Source of the DNA: Bacillus sp. REN3
GTDB taxonomy: Bacteria > Bacillota > Bacilli > Bacillales > Cytobacillaceae
DNA length: 64,000 nt
Assembly (NCBI RefSeq): GCF_017912555.1
Contig: NZ_JAERSD010000015.1
Coordinates: forward strand, 1 to 64,000
Reading direction: 5' to 3'
Shown here one piece after another: positions 8,292 to 16,554 of the stretch (position 1 is the first letter of the stretch; each line of letters opens with the position of its first letter). Below the pieces are notes generated by a model, which was not told the DNA's origin, made no database searches, and saw only the letters and a program-made list of their open reading frames with translations. The position numbers and the translations under genes were made by a program.

Positions 8292-8843
8292 TTGTCAAAT
8301 AAGGATAAAAAAACGAAATCGAAAATTTTTATCATTGTTATATTGATCATGTCAGGACTTTTAATGACTGCTTGCTCAAAATCAGAAGACAGGAATAAAG
8401 AAGCAATTAAAAAAGTTCTTGAGCATCAGTTTACTGGTCCTGATGAGAAATTTATGGAGCTAATGCAGAATCCTAAATATAGGACTGTTGTTAAAAATAA
8501 AGAAGAAAACAAAGAATTTGATCAGTATGTGGCAGAGATATACGGACCATACTTTACAGATCCTGGTCTCCAAGCCTTCATAGCCGTATTTGCTGCTCAA
8601 TACCAAACTTTTGCCTATAATGCTGGTTATACGTTACGCTTTAAGGGTGTCACGGCTGAGCAAAATGAGAATAACCCAAATCTTTATACCTTTTCAGCAA
8701 GGGTTGGTTATCAGAAAAGTGGAGAAGAAGAAAAAACTGCGAATATAGAAGGGAGAGCTTATTTCTCTGCAAAAGAAGAAGGCAAAATTGGGAAATTCGA
8801 ATACGTAAACGACGAAGGTTTGTCGGATAAATTGAGAGAATAA
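8292..8843 (+). CDS. Hypothetical lipoprotein
   Basis: 183 aa. The N-terminus has basic residues, a hydrophobic stretch (IFIIVILIMSGLL) and a lipobox LMTAC with Cys at residue 28, so it should be lipid-anchored on the outer face of the membrane. The rest is hydrophilic, with no motif I recognise. TTG start at 8292 preceded by AAGGGGGTG. It looks monocistronic. Confidence 0.75.
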   Translation: MSNKDKKTKSKIFIIVILIMSGLLMTACSKSEDRNKEAIKKVLEHQFTGPDEKFMELMQNPKYRTVVKNKEENKEFDQYVAEIYGPYFTDPGLQAFIAVFAAQYQTFAYNAGYTLRFKGVTAEQNENNPNLYTFSARVGYQKSGEEEKTANIEGRAYFSAKEEGKIGKFEYVNDEGLSDKLRE

Positions 8844-9009
8844 CAAATTGACAACGACTATATTTCGCGAACAGTTGTATTAACACATAAAGGGACTGAA
8901 ACACGTAAGCTTTTATATACTCTTTTTTCATACGAAATCCTGTTGTTTTTATCGTTTAGTATGGCTGTTTTCGTAAACTTTGCTGCTTTTCCATATAGGG
9001 TTGTTGTAC

Positions 9010-9125
9010 ACTTCAGGCTGTTCGCTTTCCGCGGGGCGCGAGTTGCCCTCCTAGGCGCAAAACGCCTGTGGGTTCCCGCTGATTCCGCCGGAGTCTCGCA
9101 CCTTCCGTTCCAATCAATCTTTTCG
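9010..9125 (-). repeat. G+C-rich dispersed repeat, near-full copy
   Basis: Read on the minus strand it starts TTGATTGGAACGGAAGGTGC, passes GAGACTCCGGCGG, a central palindromic stretch around AGGCGTTTTGCGCCT, and ends CCCCGCGGAAAGCGAACAGC. It is the best preserved member of the family in this window. Confidence 0.65.
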
Positions 9126-9251
9126 AAAACGATTTGTTTTTCTTGAAATTGATTCAGAAAAGCAATTATCTGCCAATAATAGATACAGCGTATCTTTACG
9201 TTGGACCCGTATTGGGTCCTTTACAAAACACTTATCATGACGTTATAAGAA

Positions 9252-9281
9252 AAATAAAAAAGAAGCTGCCTCGGCAGCTTC
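9252..9281 (-). terminator. Intrinsic terminator of the AIM24-family gene
   Basis: GAAGCTGCC (9262-9270), 2-base loop, GGCAGCTTC (9273-9281). On the minus strand it is followed by a T-rich tract (complement of AAAAATAAAAAA). It lies 15 bases after the stop of the 9296-10087 gene. Confidence 0.85.
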
Positions 9282-9295
9282 CGCATCCCCAAATT

Positions 9296-10087
9296 TCACT
9301 CTCCGTCAAGCATCCTGAAGACTCCGCCAAGGACGCTTCCTTCTCCTTTATTTTGTCCGCCTCCTTGTGGAGCCGCTGCGAATACACGGCTTGCAAGGCG
9401 ACTGAACGGCAATGATTGGACCCAAACTGTACCCGGTCCCCTCAAGGTCGCAAAGAAGAGGCCTTCACCGCCAAACAGGGCAGTCTTGATGCCTTTCACC
9501 ATTTCAATGCTGTAATCGACTGTGCTTGTCATCGCGACAAGGCAGCCTGTGTCCACTTTGATCAGCTGGCCAGCTTCCAGCTCCACCTTATGTATCGTTC
9601 CGCCAGCATGTACAAAGGCCAGCCCGTCTCCTTCCAGTTTTTGCATGATGAACCCTTCGCCTCCAAAGAATCCTGCCCCAAGCTTGCGCTGGAATTCCAC
9701 GCCGACCGAAACGCCTTTAGCGGCTGCGAGAAAAGCATCCTTCTGGCAAATGATTTTTCCACCGAGCTCGTCCAAATCCATTGGAATGATTTTTCCGGGA
9801 TATGGTGAGGCAAAAGAAACATGCCGCTTTCCGCTTCCTGCGTTTGTGAAGGTTGTCATGAATAAGCTTTCGCCAGTCAGCATCCGTTTTCCGGCCCCCA
9901 GCAATTTACCCATCATTCCGCCTCCACCATGTGAACCATCGCCAAAAATGGTTTCCATATGGATTTGGTCGTCCATCATCATTAAACTGCCTGCTTCAGA
10001 AACGACCGTTTCATTCGGATCCAGTTCTATCTCAACGAACTGCATATCATCTCCGTAAATTTTATAATCAATTTCATGGTTCCTCAT
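9296..10087 (-). CDS. AIM24/TIGR00266-family protein
   Basis: 263 aa of the family that B. subtilis and many bacteria carry, and that includes yeast mitochondrial AIM24. Typical blocks are [21 protein letters not shown] near residue 12, [21 protein letters not shown] near 51, [17 protein letters not shown] and a late [15 protein letters not shown]. The biochemical role is unknown; the fold is a beta-rich tryptophan-RNA-binding-attenuator-like one. The open frame extends upstream to 10333. The ATG at 10087 has GGAGGG seven bases upstream and starts where family homology starts, so I used it. Confidence 0.85.
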   Translation of the reverse strand: MRNHEIDYKIYGDDMQFVEIELDPNETVVSEAGSLMMMDDQIHMETIFGDGSHGGGGMMGKLLGAGKRMLTGESLFMTTFTNAGSGKRHVSFASPYPGKIIPMDLDELGGKIICQKDAFLAAAKGVSVGVEFQRKLGAGFFGGEGFIMQKLEGDGLAFVHAGGTIHKVELEAGQLIKVDTGCLVAMTSTVDYSIEMVKGIKTALFGGEGLFFATLRGPGTVWVQSLPFSRLASRVFAAAPQGGGQNKGEGSVLGGVFRMLDGE

Positions 10088-10499
10088 TGGCAATCCCTCC
10101 ATATTCAATCTACATTCATTGTACAACTTTTCAGGCTGGAATGGATAATTAAAGGAGGATATCCGGGCTTTCGGTGCTACGAAAATCAGGGTCCTGCAGA
10201 ATGGGGAAGCACCAACGAAGATCTTTATCCATAACATTCGCAAAAAAGTGATCCAATCCTTTGGTCGGAAGCCTGGATGGCTAAAGAAGTCCTGCTTAGT
10301 ATCGGCGGGAAAAAATTTTCCCATCACTGTCAATCTACTTCTCTTTGCCTAAAGACTAAGTTCTTAACCGCAGCCTTTTCCAAGCAATGTAACTGCACCC
10401 GGCATGAACGGGGGGATAAATGATAGAATATTGATATCGTTTATCGGATTCGCTGCAGGGTAATGCTAATTAAGAAATTTCTTAGGAAGAGGGATCAGC
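10088..10499. other. Intergenic region between divergent genes
   Basis: 412 bases between the AIM24-family gene and the PAP2 gene. Reading frames extend into it from both sides but none has a ribosome binding site or recognisable product. I see no repeat or clear promoter. Confidence 0.5.
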
Positions 10500-11225
10500 T
10501 TGAATAAAACAAGGAAGGACCTGAAAAAAACGCTTTTGCCTATCTTGCTTCTTTTAACAGGCATCGGCACGGCCCTTGTTTTCATCTATTTATTCGCAGA
10601 GCTTGCAGAGGAAGTAATCGAATCGGAAGTCCAGGCTTTTGATACAGCCATCATCAATCTTCTGCAAAGCGGCAATAGTCAGCTGCAATACCAGATCATG
10701 TTTTTCATCACTGAACTGGGATCGGTATGGTTTTTATCACTGCTCTCACTCTTGACCGTCCTGTATCTGTGGATTAAACCCAAAGATAAATGGGGAATCC
10801 TGTTTTTTATCCTGAATATCGCAGGCGGGGGCCTCCTGACAAAAGTACTGAAACATTATTTTGGAAGGGAACGGCCATCGATAAATGAAGAAATAGACGC
10901 GATCGGCTACAGTTTTCCCAGCGGCCATTCGATGGGCTCTTTGCTGTTTTACGGATTTATTGCCTACATCATCATTCGTTCTGCAGCGAAAAAACCCATT
11001 AAATGGACGGCAGTTATCCTGGCATTTCTTTTAGTCTTTTTGATTGGGACAAGCCGGATTTATTTGGGAGCGCATTTTCCCAGTGACGTCATCGCTGGCC
11101 ATTTGGCAGGCGGAATCTGGCTGATTCTCTGTATTCTCGCGTTGGAATGGGTGAAATGGCAAAGCGCGAATTCAATGAACCCCTTCAGAACATTTCTTCA
11201 TTTCCTGGAACAGAGGTTCAAATGA
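10500..11225 (+). CDS. PAP2-family membrane phosphatase
   Basis: 241 aa. Six hydrophobic segments and the full three-part PAP2 motif: KHYFGRERP (near residue 121), SFPSGHS (near 139) and SRIYLGAHFPSDV (near 184). The motif gives the phosphatase its Arg, His nucleophile and Asp. Substrates in this family are lipid phosphates such as phosphatidylglycerophosphate, undecaprenyl pyrophosphate or phosphatidate; the sequence does not choose between them. TTG start at 10500 after AGGAAGAGGG. Monocistronic. Confidence 0.85.
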   Translation: MNKTRKDLKKTLLPILLLLTGIGTALVFIYLFAELAEEVIESEVQAFDTAIINLLQSGNSQLQYQIMFFITELGSVWFLSLLSLLTVLYLWIKPKDKWGILFFILNIAGGGLLTKVLKHYFGRERPSINEEIDAIGYSFPSGHSMGSLLFYGFIAYIIIRSAAKKPIKWTAVILAFLLVFLIGTSRIYLGAHFPSDVIAGHLAGGIWLILCILALEWVKWQSANSMNPFRTFLHFLEQRFK

Positions 11226-11464
11226 CAGTAGATGAGTGGTAGAAGGAACATTGAATTATGAAACGAATACAAAAAGATAGAAACACCTTACAATTGGGCG
11301 TGAGGTTCACAGCTTCAATGTTATCTTCCGCTTCTTATATGAATAAGGTTAATAGTTCAGTGGAGTTAGTTTGAGGTTAACTTCGTGGTGAAAGACAAAA
11401 ATGAAGACATCGCTGAAAAAGGCTATTAAAAACATGAGCGGGATCTGCCCGGAGACTCCCTTTC

Positions 11465-11689
11465 TCAATTCATTTGTTCCAAGCTTTTATCAATCGCTGA
11501 AATCGTGGATTCGATGTCTTCAAAGGTTTGAACCTCGTCAGTAACCAAGTGGGTGACATGGAAGCGTCTGTCTTTATGGTTGACTGACAACAGCGCATAT
11601 TTGTCTTTTGTGTAGAAGGTTAGGTTTATGTCACAGCGAGGATGCTGGCGTAAAGTGTTCAACATGATTTTTGTATATTCAGAGGACAT
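11465..11689 (-). CDS. Small hypothetical protein (74 aa)
   Basis: I do not recognise the family. It is soluble, with alternating charged and hydrophobic residues that suggest a small alpha-beta fold. A good AAGGGAG lies 8-9 bases before the ATG at 11689, and codon use looks genuine. The flanking DNA has no other gene. Confidence 0.55.
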   Translation of the reverse strand: MSSEYTKIMLNTLRQHPRCDINLTFYTKDKYALLSVNHKDRRFHVTHLVTDEVQTFEDIESTISAIDKSLEQMN

Positions 11690-11912
11690 GGCTGATATCT
11701 CCCTTCAATACGGGGAGGCCTGCTTCAAGGCTCCCATTGTGAAATATATTCATATGAATATCATACCATTTCGAAATTTGTTGTTATATAGGATATATTG
11801 GCTAAAAATAGCAAAACCTGACGGTAACGAAAGCCTCTATTTAATTGGGAAAACTTCCAGCCATGTGTTTATATAAACTAAAAGGCAGCCAGCGCTGCCC
11901 TTAAGTGTTTTT

Positions 11913-12041
11913 TCATTCAATTTTTAATACTTTTCCTGTTTTAGCGTCCACTTGGAAATCCCCCGTTCCCCCATTGGAGGTCTCGGCTGTTAAGCTGCTA
12001 GCCTTAAGGGATGATATGGACAAAGAGGGGAGGGACTGCTC
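11913..12041 (-). pseudogene. C-terminal remnant of a PepSY-like protein
   Basis: The open frame on the minus strand ends GDFQVDAKTGKVLKIE followed by TGA. This is the usual last strand of PepSY domains, which in Bacillus are secreted or membrane-bound protease-modulating modules. Upstream the frame closes at 12042 with no start or ribosome binding site, so only about 40 codons remain. A GC-rich hairpin at 11884-11899 lies downstream. Identification rests on one short motif. Confidence 0.4.
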
Positions 12042-12065
12042 TCAACAGAGTCGTCCACTTGAATT

Positions 12066-12932
12066 TTAAATTGTCACCATATCCTTACCGACCCATTCAA
12101 CAATTCTCTTAAATGCATCCTGTGCATCTTTGTACCCTTGCTCGTACAAGTGCGTAAGCTTGACCGGATCACGTTCGACACGGCCAACGCTATAATCTTC
12201 TGATGGCCTGATGACAATGACATCCTTCTTTGCTTCAAGCTCTTCAATGTATTCAAGCGTTTCGTTGTAAAATTTATAGCGGTTTTCAAGGGCGGTTGTT
12301 AAGCCACGGTACTGTTTATAGGCATATCTGGGAACCCATGAAAAAGAGGATTTCTTTTTTCTGAACCCTTTAGGCTTCGTCAGGACAATGATGTTTTTTT
12401 CCACATGATCATCCATTGCCTTCCTGATCGGGATGGGATCGGCAATCCCGCCATCCATCAGGGTCATCCCATGGAATTCAATGGCAGGTGCCATGAACGG
12501 CAGGGTGCTCGACGCCCTGATAATCTGCAGAATCTCATCAGGGAACTCATTTTTGTCAAAATACACTGGTTGGCCTGTAAGGCAATCAGTCGTTCCGATG
12601 AGGAATTTTTCCGGCGAATGTTTAAACGTTTGGAAATCGAAAGGGACAAGCTCATTCGGGATTTTGTCAAAAATGAAATCCATTCCGAATAGCTGTTTTT
12701 TAAGAAAAAGATTGCGGTAAGAAAGATAATCGCGGTGATTCACGTAATCGATGGTCACCTGGCGATTGCGCCCCGGCTGCCTTGAAACATATGAAGCAGC
12801 ATTGCAGGCACCCGCAGATACACCAATGATATAGGGAAAGAACAGGTTATTGTCCATGAAGTATTCCAATACACCGGCAGTGTAGACACCTCTCATTCCT
12901 CCGCCTTCAAGCACAAGACCGCTGCTATACAT
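12066..12932 (-). CDS. Patatin-like phospholipase
   Basis: 288 aa. The oxyanion-hole glycine motif LEGGGMRGVYTAGVL is at residues 8-22, the nucleophile elbow GVSAGA near 38 and the dyad Asp in MDGGIADPIPI near 158. This gives an intact Ser-Asp catalytic dyad and predicts lipid acyl hydrolase activity, like RssA/YjjU-type bacterial patatins. No signal peptide, so it is likely cytoplasmic or membrane-associated. It is transcribed divergently from dnaB. Confidence 0.85.
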   Translation of the reverse strand: MYSSGLVLEGGGMRGVYTAGVLEYFMDNNLFFPYIIGVSAGACNAASYVSRQPGRNRQVTIDYVNHRDYLSYRNLFLKKQLFGMDFIFDKIPNELVPFDFQTFKHSPEKFLIGTTDCLTGQPVYFDKNEFPDEILQIIRASSTLPFMAPAIEFHGMTLMDGGIADPIPIRKAMDDHVEKNIIVLTKPKGFRKKKSSFSWVPRYAYKQYRGLTTALENRYKFYNETLEYIEELEAKKDVIVIRPSEDYSVGRVERDPVKLTHLYEQGYKDAQDAFKRIVEWVGKDMVTI

Positions 12933-13035
12933 TGAAGATTCCTCCCGTTACATGCAAATTTTTACCATTAAAAACAGTCTAGCACAGGATAGCAGGATTG
13001 TTTACCCATCTGTTTCAATCGGGGATTAATAACAA

Positions 13036-13065
13036 TTCAGAAGAAACAAGCAAAAATGGTATAAT
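13036..13065 (+). promoter_or_regulatory. Candidate sigma-A promoter of dnaB-dnaI
   Basis: TGGTATAAT at 13057-13065 gives a consensus -10 with the extended TG, and TTCAGA at 13036-13041 a weak -35 at 18 bases. It is about 55 bases before the dnaB start. Confidence 0.55.
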
Positions 13066-13118
13066 GAAAGAACATATATTTGCACGTATTTAAAGTTCAA
13101 TAAGACAGGTGATTTTTA

Positions 13119-14582
13119 GTGAACTACTTTCGAGAACAGGACCTATGGAGCCATCATTTTTATTTGCCGAAAAGCCTGATGCTTGATGAACAATTTCAGG
13201 ACCTTTCCGCTGAAGCAAAAATCGCATGGTCTATCCTTTATGATTTGCAAACATTTTTTTATCAGGCTGGATGGATAGAGCCGGAGTCAGGAAGGGTTTA
13301 CTTTTACCATCCGCAAAGGTTTCTTGACCAGATCAGTAAGGACGTCATCAATCTGGAACTGCTGAAGGAACTGCACCGATTCCGCCTGATTGATTACAGC
13401 ACCACAGAAATCCCGAAACTGGTGAGGTATTATCTGATCAAACCGAACATGGATGAGAGCAGGATCCATCATTCTCGCCAGGATCAGGAGAAATTAATCA
13501 GGAAAATGGATGAATATATCACCTCCCTGACAGCAAAGGAGCCTGAGGAACTTCCCAAAGACGTTATTCGCAAGAAGAATGCCGACATGTTAAAGGCATT
13601 TATCAGGAAACATAACCTGAAGCACGATGACCTTGTCAGCGAGCTTTACACTGTCTGCATCATGCAAAATCCGAAAAAATTGCTGACGATGGATTATATA
13701 AGCGAGGCTTACCAGAATATCATCAATACTTCCAGCATTAACGAAATGCCGAAAGAATCCACTGATGGGGATTATGACGAGGAAAAAATCGCAGCATTGA
13801 ATTACATGAAGAATGGCCAGCGCATTTTCGATCAGTCGCTGATCCGGCTGTTCAACGATGATACACTGCTGATCATGTACAAGCATTTCGACCTGGTCGA
13901 ATATTTGCATTATGCTAACCGATTCTCGCTTTCGATCCTGTCACAGCAGAAGACGCATTTGAAATTGACGATGGACCGTTTTAATATGCTATTGGATCAG
14001 TCTTTCAGCCTTTATGACGTTGAAAACGGAGAAATGGCAGGATTCCATACTTTTTTTGAAAAAATAGTAGAAAACCAGTATATTTTTGAGAGGGAACAAA
14101 AACTTCAGGATGAAGTCACCCATAAACTATTCGCTTTGCCGGATCATTTGAAAGAGTTTACTTACAAGGAAATGAAGAAAGCCCTTGAGCATTTTCCTGA
14201 GCGATATGAACTGGTCGTCAACAATTTGCGGGTGATCAATACCATCTATCAGGACCAGGAAGGGCAGCTGCCTGATACGATTTTTGAAAAAGCATTCCGT
14301 CGGTTGTTCATGAAGGACCAGGAAATCTATAGTGTTAATGGTTTCTTTAAAAATGCGATAGTCTGGATCCAGGAAGATGAAAGCAAGCCGAAGAAGGCTC
14401 GAAAGCAGGAAAATAGGGAAAAAGACGAGAAGAAGGATTATTCTAAACAAGAGTGGCTGGAAAAACTGGTGAATATGAAAGAAACCGAAGGATCAATCGC
14501 TAACTTATCCGAAGAGGAAAAAGAAGAGTACGAGAGAATGGGCGAAGAGTTGGAAGAACTGCTCAAAGATTTAGAGGACTGA
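13119..14582 (+). CDS. dnaB: Replication initiation/membrane attachment protein DnaB
   Basis: 487 aa, close to the B. subtilis DnaB length. It matches the Gram-positive primosome DnaB, which together with DnaD recruits DnaI and the replicative helicase to oriC and stalled forks. The N-terminal winged-helix region (LPKSLMLDEQFQDLSAEAKIA) and the C-terminal DnaB_2/DnaD-like helical region (TDTIFEKAFRRLFMKDQEIY stretch, about residues 380-430) are visible. They are followed by a highly charged C-terminal tail. GTG start at 13119 with AGGTGAT upstream. dnaI follows 20 bases after the stop. Not to be confused with the E. coli DnaB helicase. Confidence 0.9.
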   Translation: MNYFREQDLWSHHFYLPKSLMLDEQFQDLSAEAKIAWSILYDLQTFFYQAGWIEPESGRVYFYHPQRFLDQISKDVINLELLKELHRFRLIDYSTTEIPKLVRYYLIKPNMDESRIHHSRQDQEKLIRKMDEYITSLTAKEPEELPKDVIRKKNADMLKAFIRKHNLKHDDLVSELYTVCIMQNPKKLLTMDYISEAYQNIINTSSINEMPKESTDGDYDEEKIAALNYMKNGQRIFDQSLIRLFNDDTLLIMYKHFDLVEYLHYANRFSLSILSQQKTHLKLTMDRFNMLLDQSFSLYDVENGEMAGFHTFFEKIVENQYIFEREQKLQDEVTHKLFALPDHLKEFTYKEMKKALEHFPERYELVVNNLRVINTIYQDQEGQLPDTIFEKAFRRLFMKDQEIYSVNGFFKNAIVWIQEDESKPKKARKQENREKDEKKDYSKQEWLEKLVNMKETEGSIANLSEEEKEEYERMGEELEELLKDLED

Positions 14583-14602
14583 AAGGATAGAGGTGAAGAT
14601 TC

Positions 14603-15445
14603 GTGAAAAGCTTGAAGGATGTCTTGAACGAAGGCTTCGGCAATACAAGATTCAGCCAGCGCGTACTGGAAACAAAGCTGTGCCCGCATGGGAACGAGAC
14701 GCTGGAATTGCGGGAGACGACCAAGATTGCAAAGGACGGAACAAAAACAGTCCACACACAATGGACAGAATGCCTATGCGACGTGGCGAAACAGGCACAG
14801 GCAGAATACCTCCAGATGAAGGTCCAGAAATATGACCGCTACACAACACAGAATCCGGACCTGGAACATGCGACCCTCCGGAATTTTGATTACTCTGCAG
14901 ACAAATCGCAAGTCGAAGCGCTGAAAAAATCACTGGACTATGTAAAGAATTTCAATCCCGAAAAAGGAAGAAAGCTTTATTTTTACGGTGATGTAGGAGT
15001 AGGGAAAAGCCATCTGGCCATCGCAATCCATAAAGAAATCAAGAAGAAAGGCTTCCATTCCATCTATCTGGAAATGGATAAGATCATGCGGATCATCAAG
15101 GACACATGGTCAAAAAACAGCGAAGAAACTGAAGGAGAATTCCTAAAGGTCCTTCAGGAGGTCGACCTTCTGGTAATCGATGACCTTGGCGCTGAATTCA
15201 ACAACCAGTGGGTCCAGGAAAGGCTGTTCTCCATCCTGAACAGCCGGATGGGCAAGAACACGATCTTCACAAGCAATATCGACCTGCTTGACCTCGAAGG
15301 AACATATTCAAAGCGAATTGTCGACCGTATCCTCGATCGGCTCGACTATGAAGATTATATCAAAATCGAACTGACGACAAGCTACCGCCGCAAGAAGCTG
15401 ATGCAGCAACTGTTGAAAGATCGTGAAAATCAAGGGGAAGAATAA
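14603..15445 (+). CDS. dnaI: Primosomal helicase loader DnaI
   Basis: 280 aa, an AAA+ helicase loader. Walker A GDVGVGKSHLA is near residue 129 and Walker B LLVIDDLGAE near 188. The N-terminal 95 residues include the Cys-rich CLCDV segment of the helicase-binding zinc domain. It loads the DnaC-type replicative helicase as a hexamer around DNA. GTG start at 14603 preceded by GAGGTGA. It is the second gene of the dnaB operon and is closed by a terminator 13 bases after its stop. Confidence 0.93.
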   Translation: MKSLKDVLNEGFGNTRFSQRVLETKLCPHGNETLELRETTKIAKDGTKTVHTQWTECLCDVAKQAQAEYLQMKVQKYDRYTTQNPDLEHATLRNFDYSADKSQVEALKKSLDYVKNFNPEKGRKLYFYGDVGVGKSHLAIAIHKEIKKKGFHSIYLEMDKIMRIIKDTWSKNSEETEGEFLKVLQEVDLLVIDDLGAEFNNQWVQERLFSILNSRMGKNTIFTSNIDLLDLEGTYSKRIVDRILDRLDYEDYIKIELTTSYRRKKLMQQLLKDRENQGEE

Positions 15446-15457
15446 TGCTCACCTGAA

Positions 15458-15488
15458 AACGCTGTTGGGATTCAACAGCGTTTTTTGT
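15458..15488 (+). terminator. Intrinsic terminator of dnaB-dnaI
   Basis: AACGCTGTTG at 15458-15467 pairs with CAACAGCGTT at 15473-15482, followed by TTTTT. Confidence 0.9.
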
Positions 15489-16137
15489 GTCATTCATCGT
15501 CTAAAGGGAATAAAGGCGAAAAGCTGCGAATGATACTAAGTTAACCGATCAAAAATGCGAGAATGGCATCTCCGCGATTCCCCAAAACCGCCCCCAGGTC
15601 CAGAAAGTGAAAGGGATGCTTTTACACTCGGCAGCGCGCTCATCCAAGCTCGGAAATAATGCCCTTTGTTCGCAAAGCATCAGTCATCGCCTATCTCAAT
15701 CAACAGACAAGAGCCAATTCACTCACACATACATTCATGATTAAGGCATTTTCTTTGTGCGTGGTCTATTCACAGAAGCTAATTCAGTGTCCTGGGGGAG
15801 TACGGGAGAGGGATCCGGAAACGCAAAACGGAGAAGAGGCACCCCGGCACGACCGCGGAAAGCGGCCGACTAAAACCGCCGCGCCCTGCGGCAAAGCCGG
15901 CACTAAGACTTTCTGTCCGTTGAAGCTCTGAAGTGGAAACCAACAGTCAAATTTACCATAGCCTTAAAAATTAGGCTCTTGTATCAGTAGCAAAGCCCGC
16001 CTAGCCTACATAAATTGATTGGGAGTATTTATAAATTCCATTGCAGCCACATGAGATACAGAAGTTTGTTGATGTACGCTCAATGGGTATGTAGCTTGGC
16101 TTCTGCCCTTTTTAAAAAAGATAGGGAGGTTATGTCG
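15489..16137. other. Intergenic region upstream of the bacteriocin locus, with a repeat copy
   Basis: 649 bases. I see a degenerate copy of the G+C-rich dispersed repeat at about 15775-15945 and the leader region of the bacteriocin precursor gene. Open frames here (for example 15659-15931) lie across the repeat and are not credible genes. Confidence 0.55.
15775..15945 (+). repeat. G+C-rich dispersed repeat, diverged copy
   Basis: The stretch contains GACCGCGGAAAGC and ends GAAGTGGAAACCAACAG, matching the right end of the repeat at 7811-7883. Base composition is far higher in G+C than the flanks. The left part is too diverged for firm limits. Confidence 0.45.
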
Positions 16138-16425
16138 ATGATGATGAATGATTTTCAAAATGAGCTGCAAAGGCTGAATGTTGGCGAGTTCCAGGCAACG
16201 CAACCTGTTACCTGGGATCAGGGCCAATATTACTCAGATGATGAGCGGTTTATTCTAGGGCTTGGCGGATTTGGACGTTGCTATAGCTGTTATGGATGTT
16301 ACAGCTGTTATAGCTGTTATTCCTGTTTCGGCTGTGGAGGGTGCGCCCGTTGTGGTGGATGCGCCCGTTGCGGAGGCTGCGGCAGATGCGGAGGCTGTGG
16401 GCGCTGCCATCGTGGAACGGTATAG
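16138..16425 (+). CDS. Heterocycloanthracin/sonorensin-family bacteriocin precursor
   Basis: 95 aa. Residues 1-45 form a leader (NDFQNELQRLNVGEFQATQP, then YYSDDERFILGLGGFG) typical of the family. The core has 15 Cys at exactly every third residue: GRC, five YSC/YGC units, FGC, then alternating GGC, ARC and GRC triplets. Cys and Ser are the expected sites for thiazole and oxazole formation by the downstream enzymes. Start: three ATG codons in a row at 16138, 16141 and 16144. GGGAGG ends 8 bases before the first, while the ATG at 16132 would be too close. A terminator between this gene and the enzymes should give excess precursor transcript. The product is predicted to be an antibacterial peptide. 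Confidence 0.9.
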   Translation: MMMNDFQNELQRLNVGEFQATQPVTWDQGQYYSDDERFILGLGGFGRCYSCYGCYSCYSCYSCFGCGGCARCGGCARCGGCGRCGGCGRCHRGTV

Positions 16426-16433
16426 CTTCAAAG

Positions 16434-16470
16434 GAACCCCTGCGATTTCCAGCAGGGGTTCTTCTTCTTT
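16434..16470 (+). terminator. Terminator/attenuator after the bacteriocin precursor
   Basis: GAACCCCTGC at 16434-16443 and GCAGGGGTTC at 16452-16461 form a perfect 10-bp stem, followed by the T-rich TTCTTCTTTT. Partial read-through would set precursor transcript above enzyme transcript. Confidence 0.85.
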
Positions 16471-16554
16471 TGATAAGACATAACGGACAAATTGGAATAC
16501 ATACGATGTTAAAGACAGCTACTAATCAGGCAAGGCAAGCTAAGGAGGATCAGA

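Noticed and set aside
9416-10058. Two long plus-strand frames opposite the AIM24 gene
   Set aside because: Antisense shadows without start signals or family resemblance.
15659-15931. 90-codon open frame upstream of the bacteriocin precursor
   Set aside because: Lies over a G+C-rich repeat copy; the product is low-complexity basic sequence.
16289-16413. Short tandem DNA repeats, considered as a CRISPR or satellite array
   Set aside because: They are explained by the triplet Cys codons of the bacteriocin core; there are no unique spacers. I saw no CRISPR array in the window.
16262-16483. Alternative frame inside the bacteriocin precursor
   Set aside because: Shadow of the Cys triplet repeat; the frame with leader and ribosome binding site is clear.
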